Part shown: in pieces, positions 49,886-57,579 of the stretch
Layout: each line of letters begins with the position of its first letter
Numbering within the stretch: position 1 is the first letter of the stretch
From: Aggregatilineales bacterium
GTDB lineage: Bacteria; Chloroflexota; Anaerolineae; Aggregatilineales; Phototrophicaceae
Assembly: GCA_030834905.1 (NCBI GenBank)
Contig: JAUQWZ010000028.1
Location: 236,071-300,070 of the forward strand
DNA length: 64,000 bases
Direction of reading: 5' to 3'
The notes under the pieces: model-generated
What the model was told of the DNA's origin: nothing
Seen by the model: the letters and a program-made list of their open reading frames with translations, nothing else
The model's database searches: none
Program-made: the position numbers and the translations under genes

Positions 49886-50005
49886 GTAACGAGTACTGAG
49901 TGCTAAGTGCTGAGTGCTGAGTTTTGCGGTAGGTCATCAGCAGCTGCAAAGCTGATTGCTGATGGCTTTTCCTCAGTACTCAGTACCTGGTACTCAGCAC
50001 TATCC
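49886..50005. repeat. ACTGAGTACT-type inverted repeat cluster
   Basis: GAGTACTGAGTGCTAAGTGCTGAGTGCTGAG (49889-49920) is mirrored by CTCAGTACTCAGTACCTGGTACTCAGCAC (49973-50002) across about 50 bases. It fills the nuoL-nuoK spacer. Confidence 0.8.
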
Positions 50006-50308
50006 CCTCAACACATTCACTTCTTCCACAATCACCGAACGGCGGTTGCGGTAGATAGAGATAATAATCGCCAGACCCACCGCCGCTTCCGCCGCCGCCA
50101 CCACAAAGACAAAGGCGGTGAACGCCTGCCCACTCATGTTCTGTGGGGTCACGTAGCGCCAGAATGCCACCAGATTGATATTGACGGCGGTCAGCATCAG
50201 CTCGATGCTCATCAGGATAGCGACCGCATTACGCCGCGCCAGCACCCCATAAACGCCGATGCAGAACAGCCCTGCGCCCACCAGTAAATACATCCACAAC
50301 GGAACCAT
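50000..50308 (-). CDS. nuoK: NADH-quinone oxidoreductase subunit K
   Basis: 102 residues, three membrane helices. [42 protein letters not shown] contains the conserved Glu of TM2 (IELML) and [13 protein letters not shown] that of TM3; both belong to the hydrophilic axis that links quinone reduction to proton pumping. Repeat sequences flank the gene on both sides, but the coding region is intact. Confidence 0.97.
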   Translation of the reverse strand: MVPLWMYLLVGAGLFCIGVYGVLARRNAVAILMSIELMLTAVNINLVAFWRYVTPQNMSGQAFTAFVFVVAAAEAAVGLAIIISIYRNRRSVIVEEVNVLRG

Positions 50309-50314
50309 AAGTCA

Positions 50315-50397
50315 CTCCAGTAGTGAAGTACTGAGTACTGAGTGCTAAGTACTGAGATTAGCAAGTTGCTCGTTACTCAGTACTCAGTACTACTCGC
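50315..50397. repeat. ACTGAGTACT-type inverted repeat cluster
   Basis: GTAGTGAAGTACTGAGTACTGAGTGC facing CTCGTTACTCAGTACTCAGTACTAC, in the nuoK-nuoJ spacer; the nuoJ stop codon begins at 50398, at the end of the repeat. Confidence 0.8.
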
Positions 50398-50937
50398 TCA
50401 GTCGTCCATATCCACGCTGGTGTCACGCGCGATGAAGATCGCGCCGATCATTGCCGCCGTCAGCAGCAGCGACGCCACCTCAAACGGCAGCACATACTGG
50501 TTGCCATCCACCAAAGCCACGCCCAAATCCTGGATGGTGGCGATGTCGTCGCTCACTGGCTGATTTGGGTTCGTGCCATCCACGCCCCACACCGGCAGGA
50601 TCACGGCGACTGCCAGCAGCACGAACAGCGCGATGCCGACGATGGCGCTTAACCACCACTGCGCGTTCACCAACTCGCGCAGCTGCGTCATACTGCGCGT
50701 GAGCATGACGGCGAAGATGATTAGAATGGCAATCGCGCCGATGTAAACCAGCACCTGCACCGCCGCCAGAAACGGAGCGCTCAGCAGCACAAAAAAGCCC
50801 GCGCCGCCAAACAGGCTGACGATCAGATACAGCGCGCCATGAATCAGGTTGCGGCTGGTCACGACGCCGATAGCCCCGCCCAGCACCAGCACGCTGAAGA
50901 TGAAGAAGGCGATGGATTGCGCGTTCAGTTCTAGCAT
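50398..50937 (-). CDS. nuoJ: NADH-quinone oxidoreductase subunit J
   Basis: 179 residues, five membrane helices; FIFSVLVLGGAIGVVTSRNLIHGALYLIVSLFGGAGFFVLLSAPFLAAVQVLVYIGAIAILIIFAVML is a classic NuoJ N-terminal region, with the TM3 pi-bulge segment VYIGAIAILIIF intact. A periplasmic loop (VDGTNPNQPVSDD) precedes the last helix. Confidence 0.97.
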   Translation of the reverse strand: MLELNAQSIAFFIFSVLVLGGAIGVVTSRNLIHGALYLIVSLFGGAGFFVLLSAPFLAAVQVLVYIGAIAILIIFAVMLTRSMTQLRELVNAQWWLSAIVGIALFVLLAVAVILPVWGVDGTNPNQPVSDDIATIQDLGVALVDGNQYVLPFEVASLLLTAAMIGAIFIARDTSVDMDD

Positions 50938-50966
50938 ATACGATCCCTTAAATGAACCATTCGGCT

Positions 50967-50995
50967 GTAGGGGTGCGGCATAGCTGCGCCCCTAC
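50967..50995. repeat. GTAGGG-type dispersed palindrome
   Basis: GTAGGGGTGCGGC, ATA, GCTGCGCCCCTAC: symmetrical ends, one mismatch in the arms, in the nuoJ-nuoH spacer. Confidence 0.8.
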
Positions 50996-51014
50996 GCTCA
51001 TCTGATTGCTCTCG

Positions 51015-52256
51015 CTAATGCGCCACCGTCACGGAAAGGCTCTTCTCGTCATTCGGTTCCAGCACCAGATCCTGCGCTTCCATGCGGTCACGGCGTCCGG
51101 CGTTGCGCAGCACCGTCACCACCCCGGCGCCGATGCCGACATTACCCAGCAGCAGCACCACCGTCATCGGCAGATGAGCGAGGAAATCCGTCTCGCCGGG
51201 CGCGGGCGCGATGCCGGCAACCTGGACGATCTTGATCAGCAGTGCCATCACCACGACGTTGAGGATAGAAATTGGAACCAGCACTTTCCAGTTGAACGAT
51301 ATCATCTGATCAACTCGCAGGCGCGGAATGGTCGCGCGCAGGATCAGCGACGGAATGTAGACAATCGTGGTTTTAATCATCAGGTAAAGAAATCCGAGAA
51401 ACGGAATCTCGGTCGCGCCCGGACCCCACCATCCGCCGAGGAACACCACCGCGAACAGCAGATTAGCGGTAAAGGCGTGCATAAATTCGTTCGCCATAAA
51501 CAGACCGAACTTCATGCCGGAGTATTCGATATTATACCCGGCGACCAGCTCAGACTCGGCTTCGATCAGGTCGAACGGCGCGCGTCCGGTTTCGCCCAGG
51601 TTGGCGATGTAGAAGATCAGCGCGGAAATGGGCGCGACGACGATGTACCACATCCCCACCTGCCCCCACACAATATCCTGCGTGCTCATCGAGCCTGCCA
51701 GCATCACCGGCACCAGCAGAGTCAGCACAAACGGCACTTCGTAGCTCAGAAGCTGCGCCACAACGCGAAATGCGCCCAGAAGCGCATACTTGTTGTTGCT
51801 TGACCATCCCGCCATCATGATCGCCAGCGTGCCGATAGAACTCACCGCGGTGAAGTACAGCACCCCGATATCCAGATCGACGCCGATGTGTACCGGACTG
51901 AACGGCACGACCGCCCAGATGAGGATGACCGAGAGCATGGCGATAATCGGCGCGGCATTGTACACCAGACGGTCAGCGCCTGCCGGGGTGATGTCTTCCT
52001 TGATAATCAGCTTGACCGCGTCGGCGACGTTTTGCAGAATGCCCCACGGACCGACACGATTGGGACCGATACGATCCTGCACGCGGGCGGCAATCTTACG
52101 TTCTACCCAGATCAGCAGAATGACCAGTACAAGCGGGAACGCCGACACCAGCACCACGCCAAGCAGGATAGAGATGAACTGCGCCAGCCCTGGATCCACG
52201 CCGCCCTGTACCAGACAGGGCACCATGGTTTCAACTACATTGACACAGGTCTGCAT
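51015..52256 (-). CDS. nuoH: NADH-quinone oxidoreductase subunit H
   Basis: 413 residues, about eight helices. WVERKIAARVQDRIGPNRVGPWGILQNVADAVKLIIKEDITP is the signature loop at the quinone chamber; YIANLGETGRAPFDLIEAESELVAGYNIEYSGMKFGLFMANEF contains the acidic E-channel residues; PRLRVDQMISFNWKVLVPISI is the usual end. A C-terminal polar tail of about 40 residues is longer than in E. coli. It anchors the peripheral arm whose genes are not in this window. Confidence 0.97.
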   Translation of the reverse strand: MQTCVNVVETMVPCLVQGGVDPGLAQFISILLGVVLVSAFPLVLVILLIWVERKIAARVQDRIGPNRVGPWGILQNVADAVKLIIKEDITPAGADRLVYNAAPIIAMLSVILIWAVVPFSPVHIGVDLDIGVLYFTAVSSIGTLAIMMAGWSSNNKYALLGAFRVVAQLLSYEVPFVLTLLVPVMLAGSMSTQDIVWGQVGMWYIVVAPISALIFYIANLGETGRAPFDLIEAESELVAGYNIEYSGMKFGLFMANEFMHAFTANLLFAVVFLGGWWGPGATEIPFLGFLYLMIKTTIVYIPSLILRATIPRLRVDQMISFNWKVLVPISILNVVVMALLIKIVQVAGIAPAPGETDFLAHLPMTVVLLLGNVGIGAGVVTVLRNAGRRDRMEAQDLVLEPNDEKSLSVTVAH

Positions 52257-52275
52257 GGTTACGCTACTCCTATCC

Positions 52276-52638
52276 TTAAGCCCATTCCAGGGCGTTCTTC
52301 TTCCAGGCGTAAATCAGCGCATCCGTCAGCAGGAAGATGAACAGCAGTCCGGCGAAGAAGGCGAAGAAATCGAGCTGGTTATAGGCAAGCGCCCAGGGGA
52401 AAAGGAAAATAATCTCAACGTCGAAGACCAGGAAGATAATACCGTAAATGTAGTATTGGACCTTAAACTGCACCCAGGTATCGCCAACCGTCTCCATACC
52501 ACATTCATAGGTCTGCATCTTGATGGCGTTGGCGCGGCGCGGGCGAAATACCCACGATATCACCAGCGGCAGCACTGGCAGCATCCAGGCAACCGCTATA
52601 AAAACGCCGATAAATGCCCACTGATTAACAATACTCAT
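52276..52638 (-). CDS. nuoA: NADH-quinone oxidoreductase subunit A
   Basis: 120 residues from the ATG at 52638, which has AGGAG nine bases upstream; the TTG three codons earlier is unlikely. Three helices and the family signature YECGMETVGDTWVQFKVQYYIYGIIFLVFDVEIIFLFPWA with the conserved Cys and the DVE acidic motif. First gene of the nuo membrane-arm operon, with a promoter about 115 bases upstream; nuoB, C and D do not follow as in most operons. Confidence 0.96.
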   Translation of the reverse strand: MSIVNQWAFIGVFIAVAWMLPVLPLVISWVFRPRRANAIKMQTYECGMETVGDTWVQFKVQYYIYGIIFLVFDVEIIFLFPWALAYNQLDFFAFFAGLLFIFLLTDALIYAWKKNALEWA

Positions 52639-52753
52639 AAGAGCCAACTCCTGCGCTCACAGAGAAGACCTTGCTTATTACACCCACTGACTTCGCGGTG
52701 TAATACAACTCTGAAATTTCGCGTGTCTGTGCCGTTTGTGATAAACGGAGCTA

Positions 52754-52781
52754 AGTATAGCATCTGTCCCCACAAGTGCAA
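52754..52781 (-). promoter_or_regulatory. nuo operon promoter
   Basis: Minus strand TTGCAC (52776-52781), 16-base spacer, TATACT (52754-52759) preceded by TGC, an extended -10. Leader of about 110 bases. Confidence 0.55.
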
Positions 52782-52866
52782 AGTACAATACCGCCGCACA
52801 AGCACCAAATTCTAACAGAACGAGCCGTGATTCCCAACCGGCGTTATCACCTCGCTTGTGTACCTT

Positions 52867-52875
52867 TGCTATAAT
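52867..52875 (+). promoter_or_regulatory. Extended -10 promoter of the first FemAB-like gene
   Basis: TTTGCTATAATGG with TGCTATAAT at 52867-52875. It lies on top of an in-frame ATG at 52874, so translation should start at 52913. Confidence 0.55.
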
Positions 52876-52912
52876 GGCGCACTCTATCCATCAGACACTG
52901 GCAGCAGGATTC

Positions 52913-53983
52913 ATGGCTACACCGATGACCCCAACTCCGCAGCAGTGGGACGCCTTCGTCTCATCGCACCCACGCGCTCACATCCTTCAGCTTTCCGCGT
53001 GGGCGGGTCAGAAGCGCCCTTATGGTTGGGAATCAGCTCGCGTAGCGCTGGAAGACGGCGGTCTGATCGTCGCAGGCGCGCAGCTTCTTTTTCGCCGCCT
53101 GCCCTTTCGGCTCGGCACGATGGCGTACCTGCCAATGGCTCCGCTGGTGACCGGCGCAGGACAGCGCGAAGCGCTCTGGAGCGCCATCGACGCCGCCTGT
53201 CGCCAGCGCCGCGCCGCCTTCCTGAAGTGGGAACCGGGCATCCTCGAAGATGGCGACCCGCCGCCGAACGCCGCCGCTGGCTTTCGTCGCAGCCCGCAGA
53301 CTATCCAGCCGCCGCGCACCATCCTGATCGACATCAGCGGCGACGACGCCGTTATCCTGGCGCGGATGAACCAGGGCACGCGGCGCAAAATCCGCCAGAG
53401 CCAGAAATCGGGCGTGCGCTGCTATCAAGCCTCGCGCGACGACGTGACCAAATTCACCCGTATGATGCAGACCACCGGCTCGCGCAACGCCTTCGGCGTC
53501 CACGAGCCATCCTACTACACGCTTGCCTATGACCTGTTTGTGCCCCAGCACGCCGCCCTCATCCTCGCCGAACACACAGACTCCGAAACTGAGGATACCC
53601 CGGAGCGCGCCGACGATCTGGCAGGAGTCTTTGTCTTCGCCATTGGTAAAACGGCGTGGTATTTCTATGGCGCGTCCTCCAGTGTGAAGCGCAACCTGAT
53701 GGCGTCGTTTGGCGTCCAGTGGGCAGCCATCCAGTGGGCGAAGCAGCGCGGCTGCACTGTCTACGATATGTGGGGCATCCCCGACGAAGACGAGCCAGCG
53801 CTCGAAGCGCATTTTGAAAGCCGCAGCGATGGACTCTGGGGCGTTTACGGCTTCAAACGCGGCTGGGGTGGCAGCGTCACGCGCTCGGCTGGCGCGTGGG
53901 ACAAAGTCTACAATCCACTGGTCTACGCCGCCTTCCAACTGGCGCTGCGGGTGAGAAACAAAGCAGGGCAACCGGAAGCCTGA
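52913..53983 (+). CDS. FemAB-like aminoacyl/peptidoglycan-bridge transferase, copy 1
   Basis: 356 residues from the ATG at 52913 (AGGA upstream). Two GNAT-like halves of the FemABX/BacA-type fold: HILQLSAWAGQKRPYGWES, GTMAYLPMAPLVTG, LKWEPGI; then MNQGTRRKIRQSQKSGVRC and the late AWYFYGASSSVKRNLMASFGVQWAAIQWAKQRGCTVYDMWGIP, both hallmarks of the family. FemABX enzymes add amino acids from aminoacyl-tRNA to the peptidoglycan stem peptide. The paralogue 54485-55570 is about 500 bases downstream. Possible partner of the unusual MurE, but amino acid and acceptor are unknown. Confidence 0.88.
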   Translation: MATPMTPTPQQWDAFVSSHPRAHILQLSAWAGQKRPYGWESARVALEDGGLIVAGAQLLFRRLPFRLGTMAYLPMAPLVTGAGQREALWSAIDAACRQRRAAFLKWEPGILEDGDPPPNAAAGFRRSPQTIQPPRTILIDISGDDAVILARMNQGTRRKIRQSQKSGVRCYQASRDDVTKFTRMMQTTGSRNAFGVHEPSYYTLAYDLFVPQHAALILAEHTDSETEDTPERADDLAGVFVFAIGKTAWYFYGASSSVKRNLMASFGVQWAAIQWAKQRGCTVYDMWGIPDEDEPALEAHFESRSDGLWGVYGFKRGWGGSVTRSAGAWDKVYNPLVYAAFQLALRVRNKAGQPEA

Positions 53984-54014
53984 CAAGTCCGGTAAATGCT
54001 GACGGTCACGTTTT

Positions 54015-54040
54015 GTAGGGACATGGCGCGCCATGCACCG
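54015..54040 (+). repeat. GTAGGG-type element with CATGGCGCGCCATG core
   Basis: GTAGGGA followed by the perfect palindrome CATGGCG/CGCCATG (54022-54035), between the first FemAB gene and the antitoxin gene. Confidence 0.7.
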
Positions 54041-54106
54041 ACTGCGGGAATTGCCTTTCCTCTCTCGCTTTGCTATGCTGTTATCAGAAATGGTAGGAGA
54101 TGTGGT

Positions 54107-54340
54107 ATGGCTACGCTCATTATTGATGAAGAACTGGCAAGAAAGCTGCGCCGGCTGGCAGAGCGCGAGCAGCGTCCGATTGAAGACGTACTCCGCGCGA
54201 TGGTGGATCGCTATGAATCAAAGCCATCGGCAGAGCAGAACGCGGCGCTTGAATCCCTCATTGGTATGTTCGATGATGATGTGACCGACCTTTCGACAAC
54301 CGTACATGAGACAATGCGCGACTATTTCAAGAACAAATAA
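54107..54340 (+). CDS. Ribbon-helix-helix antitoxin (VapB-like)
   Basis: 77 residues from the ATG at 54107 (TAGGAG eight bases upstream). The N-terminal MATLIIDEELARKLRRLAEREQRPIEDVLRAMVDRYE is a ribbon-helix-helix DNA-binding domain (beta strand then two helices) and the acidic C-terminus would wrap the toxin. Its stop overlaps by one base (TAATG) the start of a PIN-domain frame, the normal vapBC arrangement. The toxin is truncated, so the antitoxin is probably an orphan. Confidence 0.75.
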   Translation: MATLIIDEELARKLRRLAEREQRPIEDVLRAMVDRYESKPSAEQNAALESLIGMFDDDVTDLSTTVHETMRDYFKNK

Positions 54341-54474
54341 TGACGATTCTCATCGACACCAATGTGTTGTTAGCCGCTGCCTTTAACAGAGATTCCCGGC
54401 ACTCCGAAGCGGCACAAGTCCTCCGCGCCACAACCAATGAAGCGCGCTGTTCCCACTTTGAACTCCTGCCCTAA
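54340..54474 (+). pseudogene. Truncated PIN-domain toxin (VapC-like)
   Basis: 44 residues, MTILIDTNVLLAAAFNRDSR then HSEAAQVLRATTNEARCSHFELLP, starting in a TAATG overlap with the antitoxin. The first PIN acidic residue is present (D6 in LIDTNVLL), but the protein stops where the central helices and the other three acidic residues should follow. It cannot be an active nuclease. The second FemAB gene begins ten bases after its stop. Confidence 0.75.
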
Positions 54475-54484
54475 GACTGCTTGA

Positions 54485-55570
54485 ATGCACCTGGAAGCCA
54501 CCCCCATCACCTCGCCCGCCGCCTGGAACGCCGCCCTGCGCGCCCTGCCCCATGCTCACGTCCTGCAATCATGGGAATGGGGCGAGTTCAAGCGGCAGAC
54601 CACCGGCTGGCAGCCGCGCCGTCTCGCCTTTTCGCGCGGCGGCGAAATCGTGGCGATGGCTTCCGTCGGCGTGCGTTCGGTTGGTCCCCTCAAGGTGATG
54701 TACGCCCCCAAAGGACCGGCGCTGGACTACACCGACACCGCGCTCACTGCCGCCGTCCTCGATCAGCTTCAAGCCTTCGCTCGCAAGCAGCGCGCGGTCT
54801 GGCTTAAGATCGATCCTGACGTTATCGCTGCTGCTGGCGTTCCCGGCGAACCCGATGACAGCCCGAACCCAACCGGGCAGGCGCTCATCAGCGAACTCAA
54901 AACGCGCGGCTGGCGCTGCTCCGTCGATCAGGTACAGTTCCGCAACACCATAACGATTGATCTGACTCCGTCTGAAGATGACCTGCTGGCGGGAATGAGC
55001 CAGAGCACCCGCCGCAAAGTGCGAATCGCCCAGCGCGAGGGTATTTCGGTACGCGAGGGAACTGTCGATGACCTGTCGCTCCTCTACGATCTCTACCGCG
55101 TCACCGGCGAGCGCGACGGCTTTCTCATCCGCCCGCCCGAATACTACCAGCACGAGTGGCGCTATCTGATGGAAGCCGGACTGGCGCAGCCGCTGATCGC
55201 CGAGTTTAACGGCGAGGCAGTCGCCCACGTCATCCTGTTTCATTTCGGAGCCAAATGCTGGTATTTCTACGGCGCGTCAGGCAGCGATCACCGCGACAAA
55301 ATGCCGAACTATCTGCTTCAGTGGGAAGCCATGCGCTGGGCAAAAGAACGCGGCTACCCGATCTACGATATGTGGGGCGCGCCCGACGAATTTGACGAGT
55401 CAGATGGCATGTGGGGCGTTTATCAGTTCAAGCGCGGCTTTCGCGGCACCGTCCTGCGGCATGTGGGCGCGTGGGATTACGTGCCTTACCCGCTGCTCTA
55501 TCGCGCCTATACGCAGGCGATCCCCAGAGTTCTGAACTGGCTGAGGCGGCGTCAGGCGGTTATGTGTTAA
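54485..55570 (+). CDS. FemAB-like aminoacyl/peptidoglycan-bridge transferase, copy 2
   Basis: 361 residues. Same plan as copy 1: HVLQSWEWGEFKRQTTGWQPRRL, VMYAPKGPALDY, WLKIDPDVI, then LAGMSQSTRRKVRIAQREGI and CWYFYGASGSDHRDKMPNYLLQWEAMRWAKERGYPIYDMWGAPDEFD. The two copies are diverged overall but share these two late motifs nearly word for word. No Shine-Dalgarno is visible directly upstream of the ATG, which lies ten bases after the truncated toxin frame, so rearrangement may have removed its original leader. An alpha/beta-hydrolase gene follows after 37 bases. Confidence 0.88.
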   Translation: MHLEATPITSPAAWNAALRALPHAHVLQSWEWGEFKRQTTGWQPRRLAFSRGGEIVAMASVGVRSVGPLKVMYAPKGPALDYTDTALTAAVLDQLQAFARKQRAVWLKIDPDVIAAAGVPGEPDDSPNPTGQALISELKTRGWRCSVDQVQFRNTITIDLTPSEDDLLAGMSQSTRRKVRIAQREGISVREGTVDDLSLLYDLYRVTGERDGFLIRPPEYYQHEWRYLMEAGLAQPLIAEFNGEAVAHVILFHFGAKCWYFYGASGSDHRDKMPNYLLQWEAMRWAKERGYPIYDMWGAPDEFDESDGMWGVYQFKRGFRGTVLRHVGAWDYVPYPLLYRAYTQAIPRVLNWLRRRQAVMC

Positions 55571-55607
55571 GCTCTCAGGGTGAAGATGCAGCCTTCCGAG
55601 GATATCG

Positions 55608-56483
55608 ATGACAGCCCTTCAGTCAGTATCGCTTGAACATACCATCATCACCACCAACGGTATCCGCCTGCATGTCGTTGAGGCGGGACCGCCGGACGGC
55701 GTGCCGGTTATCCTGCTGCATGGCTTCCCCGAATTCTGGTACGGCTGGCGTCACCAGATTCCCGCCCTGGTCGAAGGCGGCTTCCGGGTTTTCGCGCCCG
55801 ACCAGCGCGGCTATAACCTGAGCGACAAACCGGATTCCATCTCTGCCTATAATCTGGATGAGCTGGCGCGAGACGTGATCGGCTTGATCGACAGCACCGG
55901 ACACCCCAAAGTCCACCTGATTGGACACGATTGGGGCGCGGCAGTCGCCTGGTGGACTGCCATGCACTATCCCAACCGGCTGGAAAAGCTGGCGATCCTC
56001 AACGTGCCGCATACGTCAGTCATGTTCAAGGCTCTGAGAACCAACCCGGCACAAATGCTCCGTAGCTGGTACATCGCTTTCTTCCAGATTCCTCGGCTGC
56101 CGGAGTTCGTAATTTTATCTGGCGACGCGATGGCGGGAATTTCAGCCCTGCTCCGCACCAGCAATCCCGGCAGCTTCACCGATCAGGATATTCCACATTA
56201 TATTCACGCCTGGAAGCAGCCCGGCGCGATGACGGCGATGCTCAACTGGTATCGTGCCATCGTTCGCTATCCCCCGCCGCCAGCCGCCGATTCGCGCATC
56301 CATGTCCCCACGCGAATCATCTGGGGCAAAAATGACATCGCGCTCACGGCGCAAATGGCGGCACAGAGCCTGGAGTACTGCGACGATGGGCAGTTGACCA
56401 TGCTGGAGAATGCCACGCATTGGGTGCAGCATGACCAGCCGGAGCGCGTGAATCACCTGCTGCTCGAATTCCTGAAGGCGTGA
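55608..56483 (+). CDS. Alpha/beta hydrolase, epoxide-hydrolase-like
   Basis: 291 residues; ATG with GAGG six bases upstream. HGFPEFWYGWRHQ (oxyanion region), FAPDQRGYNLSDKP and the nucleophile D108 in LIGHDWGAAVAWW mark the epoxide hydrolase/haloalkane dehalogenase branch, in which Asp replaces Ser. The acid is likely Asp in WGKNDIAL and the histidine that of NATHWVQHDQP. The cap has two candidate tyrosines (SWYIAFFQIP; NWYRAIVRY). Substrate unknown. It may be co-transcribed with the second FemAB gene. Confidence 0.9.
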   Translation: MTALQSVSLEHTIITTNGIRLHVVEAGPPDGVPVILLHGFPEFWYGWRHQIPALVEGGFRVFAPDQRGYNLSDKPDSISAYNLDELARDVIGLIDSTGHPKVHLIGHDWGAAVAWWTAMHYPNRLEKLAILNVPHTSVMFKALRTNPAQMLRSWYIAFFQIPRLPEFVILSGDAMAGISALLRTSNPGSFTDQDIPHYIHAWKQPGAMTAMLNWYRAIVRYPPPPAADSRIHVPTRIIWGKNDIALTAQMAAQSLEYCDDGQLTMLENATHWVQHDQPERVNHLLLEFLKA

Positions 56484-56493
56484 CCAGCCAGCG

Positions 56494-57420
56494 CTAAGAC
56501 CCCTGCATCCGCTCGATGCCGACAAAATATGCGCCCACGCTCTCATCATCCCGCCCGAGGATGCGCACGCCCCATGTGCCAGTCGCGTCGATATTGCAGA
56601 TGAAAGTGACGTTGTTGTCTCCTTGCAGGATGCTGTTTTGATCGCAGTTGGGCGTCGCGTCCGAGCCGTCAGGGCGCAGCACCGCCACGTTCCGGCTGAC
56701 CCGGTTGGCATCCAGCGACAGAAACTGAATATAAACCGCGTATTCGCTGCCCTGAACCGCGTCAAACTGATACTCGTGCGAGTAGCCCGGATCGAGCACG
56801 TCGGCGTCACGCCCGCCGCTGCTGGTCTGCTCGGCAATATCGTCGCCAGAGGTGGCGACGCCAATCATTTCCTGCTGCGAAGGCGGAATCACCACCGGCG
56901 CGTTGCTGACCTCGGACAGCGGCTGCCCCTGCCACTGGCTTACCGGTGTCGGACCGCCCAGCAGCACCGTCGCCGTCGTAAATACGCCGTTGATCACGCC
57001 GATCATGTTCAGCGTAAACAGCGAGCAGGCGCTGCCCAGCAGCAGAAAGCTCAGACAGCCGACCCAGCGCCCAGGAGTCATCCGGCGCTTGCGTTTCACC
57101 TTCTTCAATGGAATCGGTTCGGCGGGCAACGCCTGGCGCGCCCGCTGCGCCGTCAGGCGATCCCATTCTTCAGCTGAGGGCGGTTTAGCGCCCTCCAGCT
57201 TAAACAACAGCCGGTTCGCCTGGCTGTGCAGCGAGTCGAGTTCCAACGCTTTGCGCAGGCACTTGATGGCGTCTTCCTGTTTATCACACGCCTGCGCCGC
57301 CAGCGTCCACAGGTCAGCAGTTGGCTGTGTCTTTAACAGAGGGGAAAGCAGCCGCCGCGCCGCGGCTTTGTCGCCATTCTTCAGCGCTTCACGAATAGGT
57401 GCGAGATTGTCGGCTGCCAT
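56494..57420 (-). CDS. TPR/membrane protein with C-terminal extracytoplasmic domain
   Basis: 308 residues. Helical TPR-like repeats at about 1-75 (LKNGDKAAARRLLSPLLKTQP, AIKCLRKALELDSLHSQANRLLFKLE), a basic stretch (KKVKRKRRMTPGRW), one membrane helix (about 121-150, ending near GGPTPV), then a 150-residue beta-rich outside domain with YSHEYQFDAVQGSEYAVYIQF, LRPDGSDATPNCDQN and GTWGVRILGRDDESVGAYFVGI, like the PPC domain of secreted proteins. Same TPR-basic-helix order as 10956-11390, so both may be members of one family. Function unknown; it converges on the alpha/beta hydrolase gene. Confidence 0.7.
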   Translation of the reverse strand: MAADNLAPIREALKNGDKAAARRLLSPLLKTQPTADLWTLAAQACDKQEDAIKCLRKALELDSLHSQANRLLFKLEGAKPPSAEEWDRLTAQRARQALPAEPIPLKKVKRKRRMTPGRWVGCLSFLLLGSACSLFTLNMIGVINGVFTTATVLLGGPTPVSQWQGQPLSEVSNAPVVIPPSQQEMIGVATSGDDIAEQTSSGGRDADVLDPGYSHEYQFDAVQGSEYAVYIQFLSLDANRVSRNVAVLRPDGSDATPNCDQNSILQGDNNVTFICNIDATGTWGVRILGRDDESVGAYFVGIERMQGS

Positions 57421-57516
57421 AATTCGCTTCCGGGTATATGTCTTTAATTGATCATAAATTACGGTTTAACAGCGGTCAATCAATTTTCGCGAAATTTACG
57501 TGTGCCGCATGGAACA

Positions 57517-57544
57517 GTAGGGGCGCAGTGTGCTGCGCCCCTAC
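57517..57544. repeat. GTAGGG-type dispersed palindrome
   Basis: GTAGGGGCGCAG/CTGCGCCCCTAC with a TGTG centre: perfect 12-bp arms, between the TPR gene and the A2M gene. Confidence 0.85.
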
Positions 57545-57579
57545 GTTCTCTACTTTCTTTACTCAGCACTCGGTACCCG

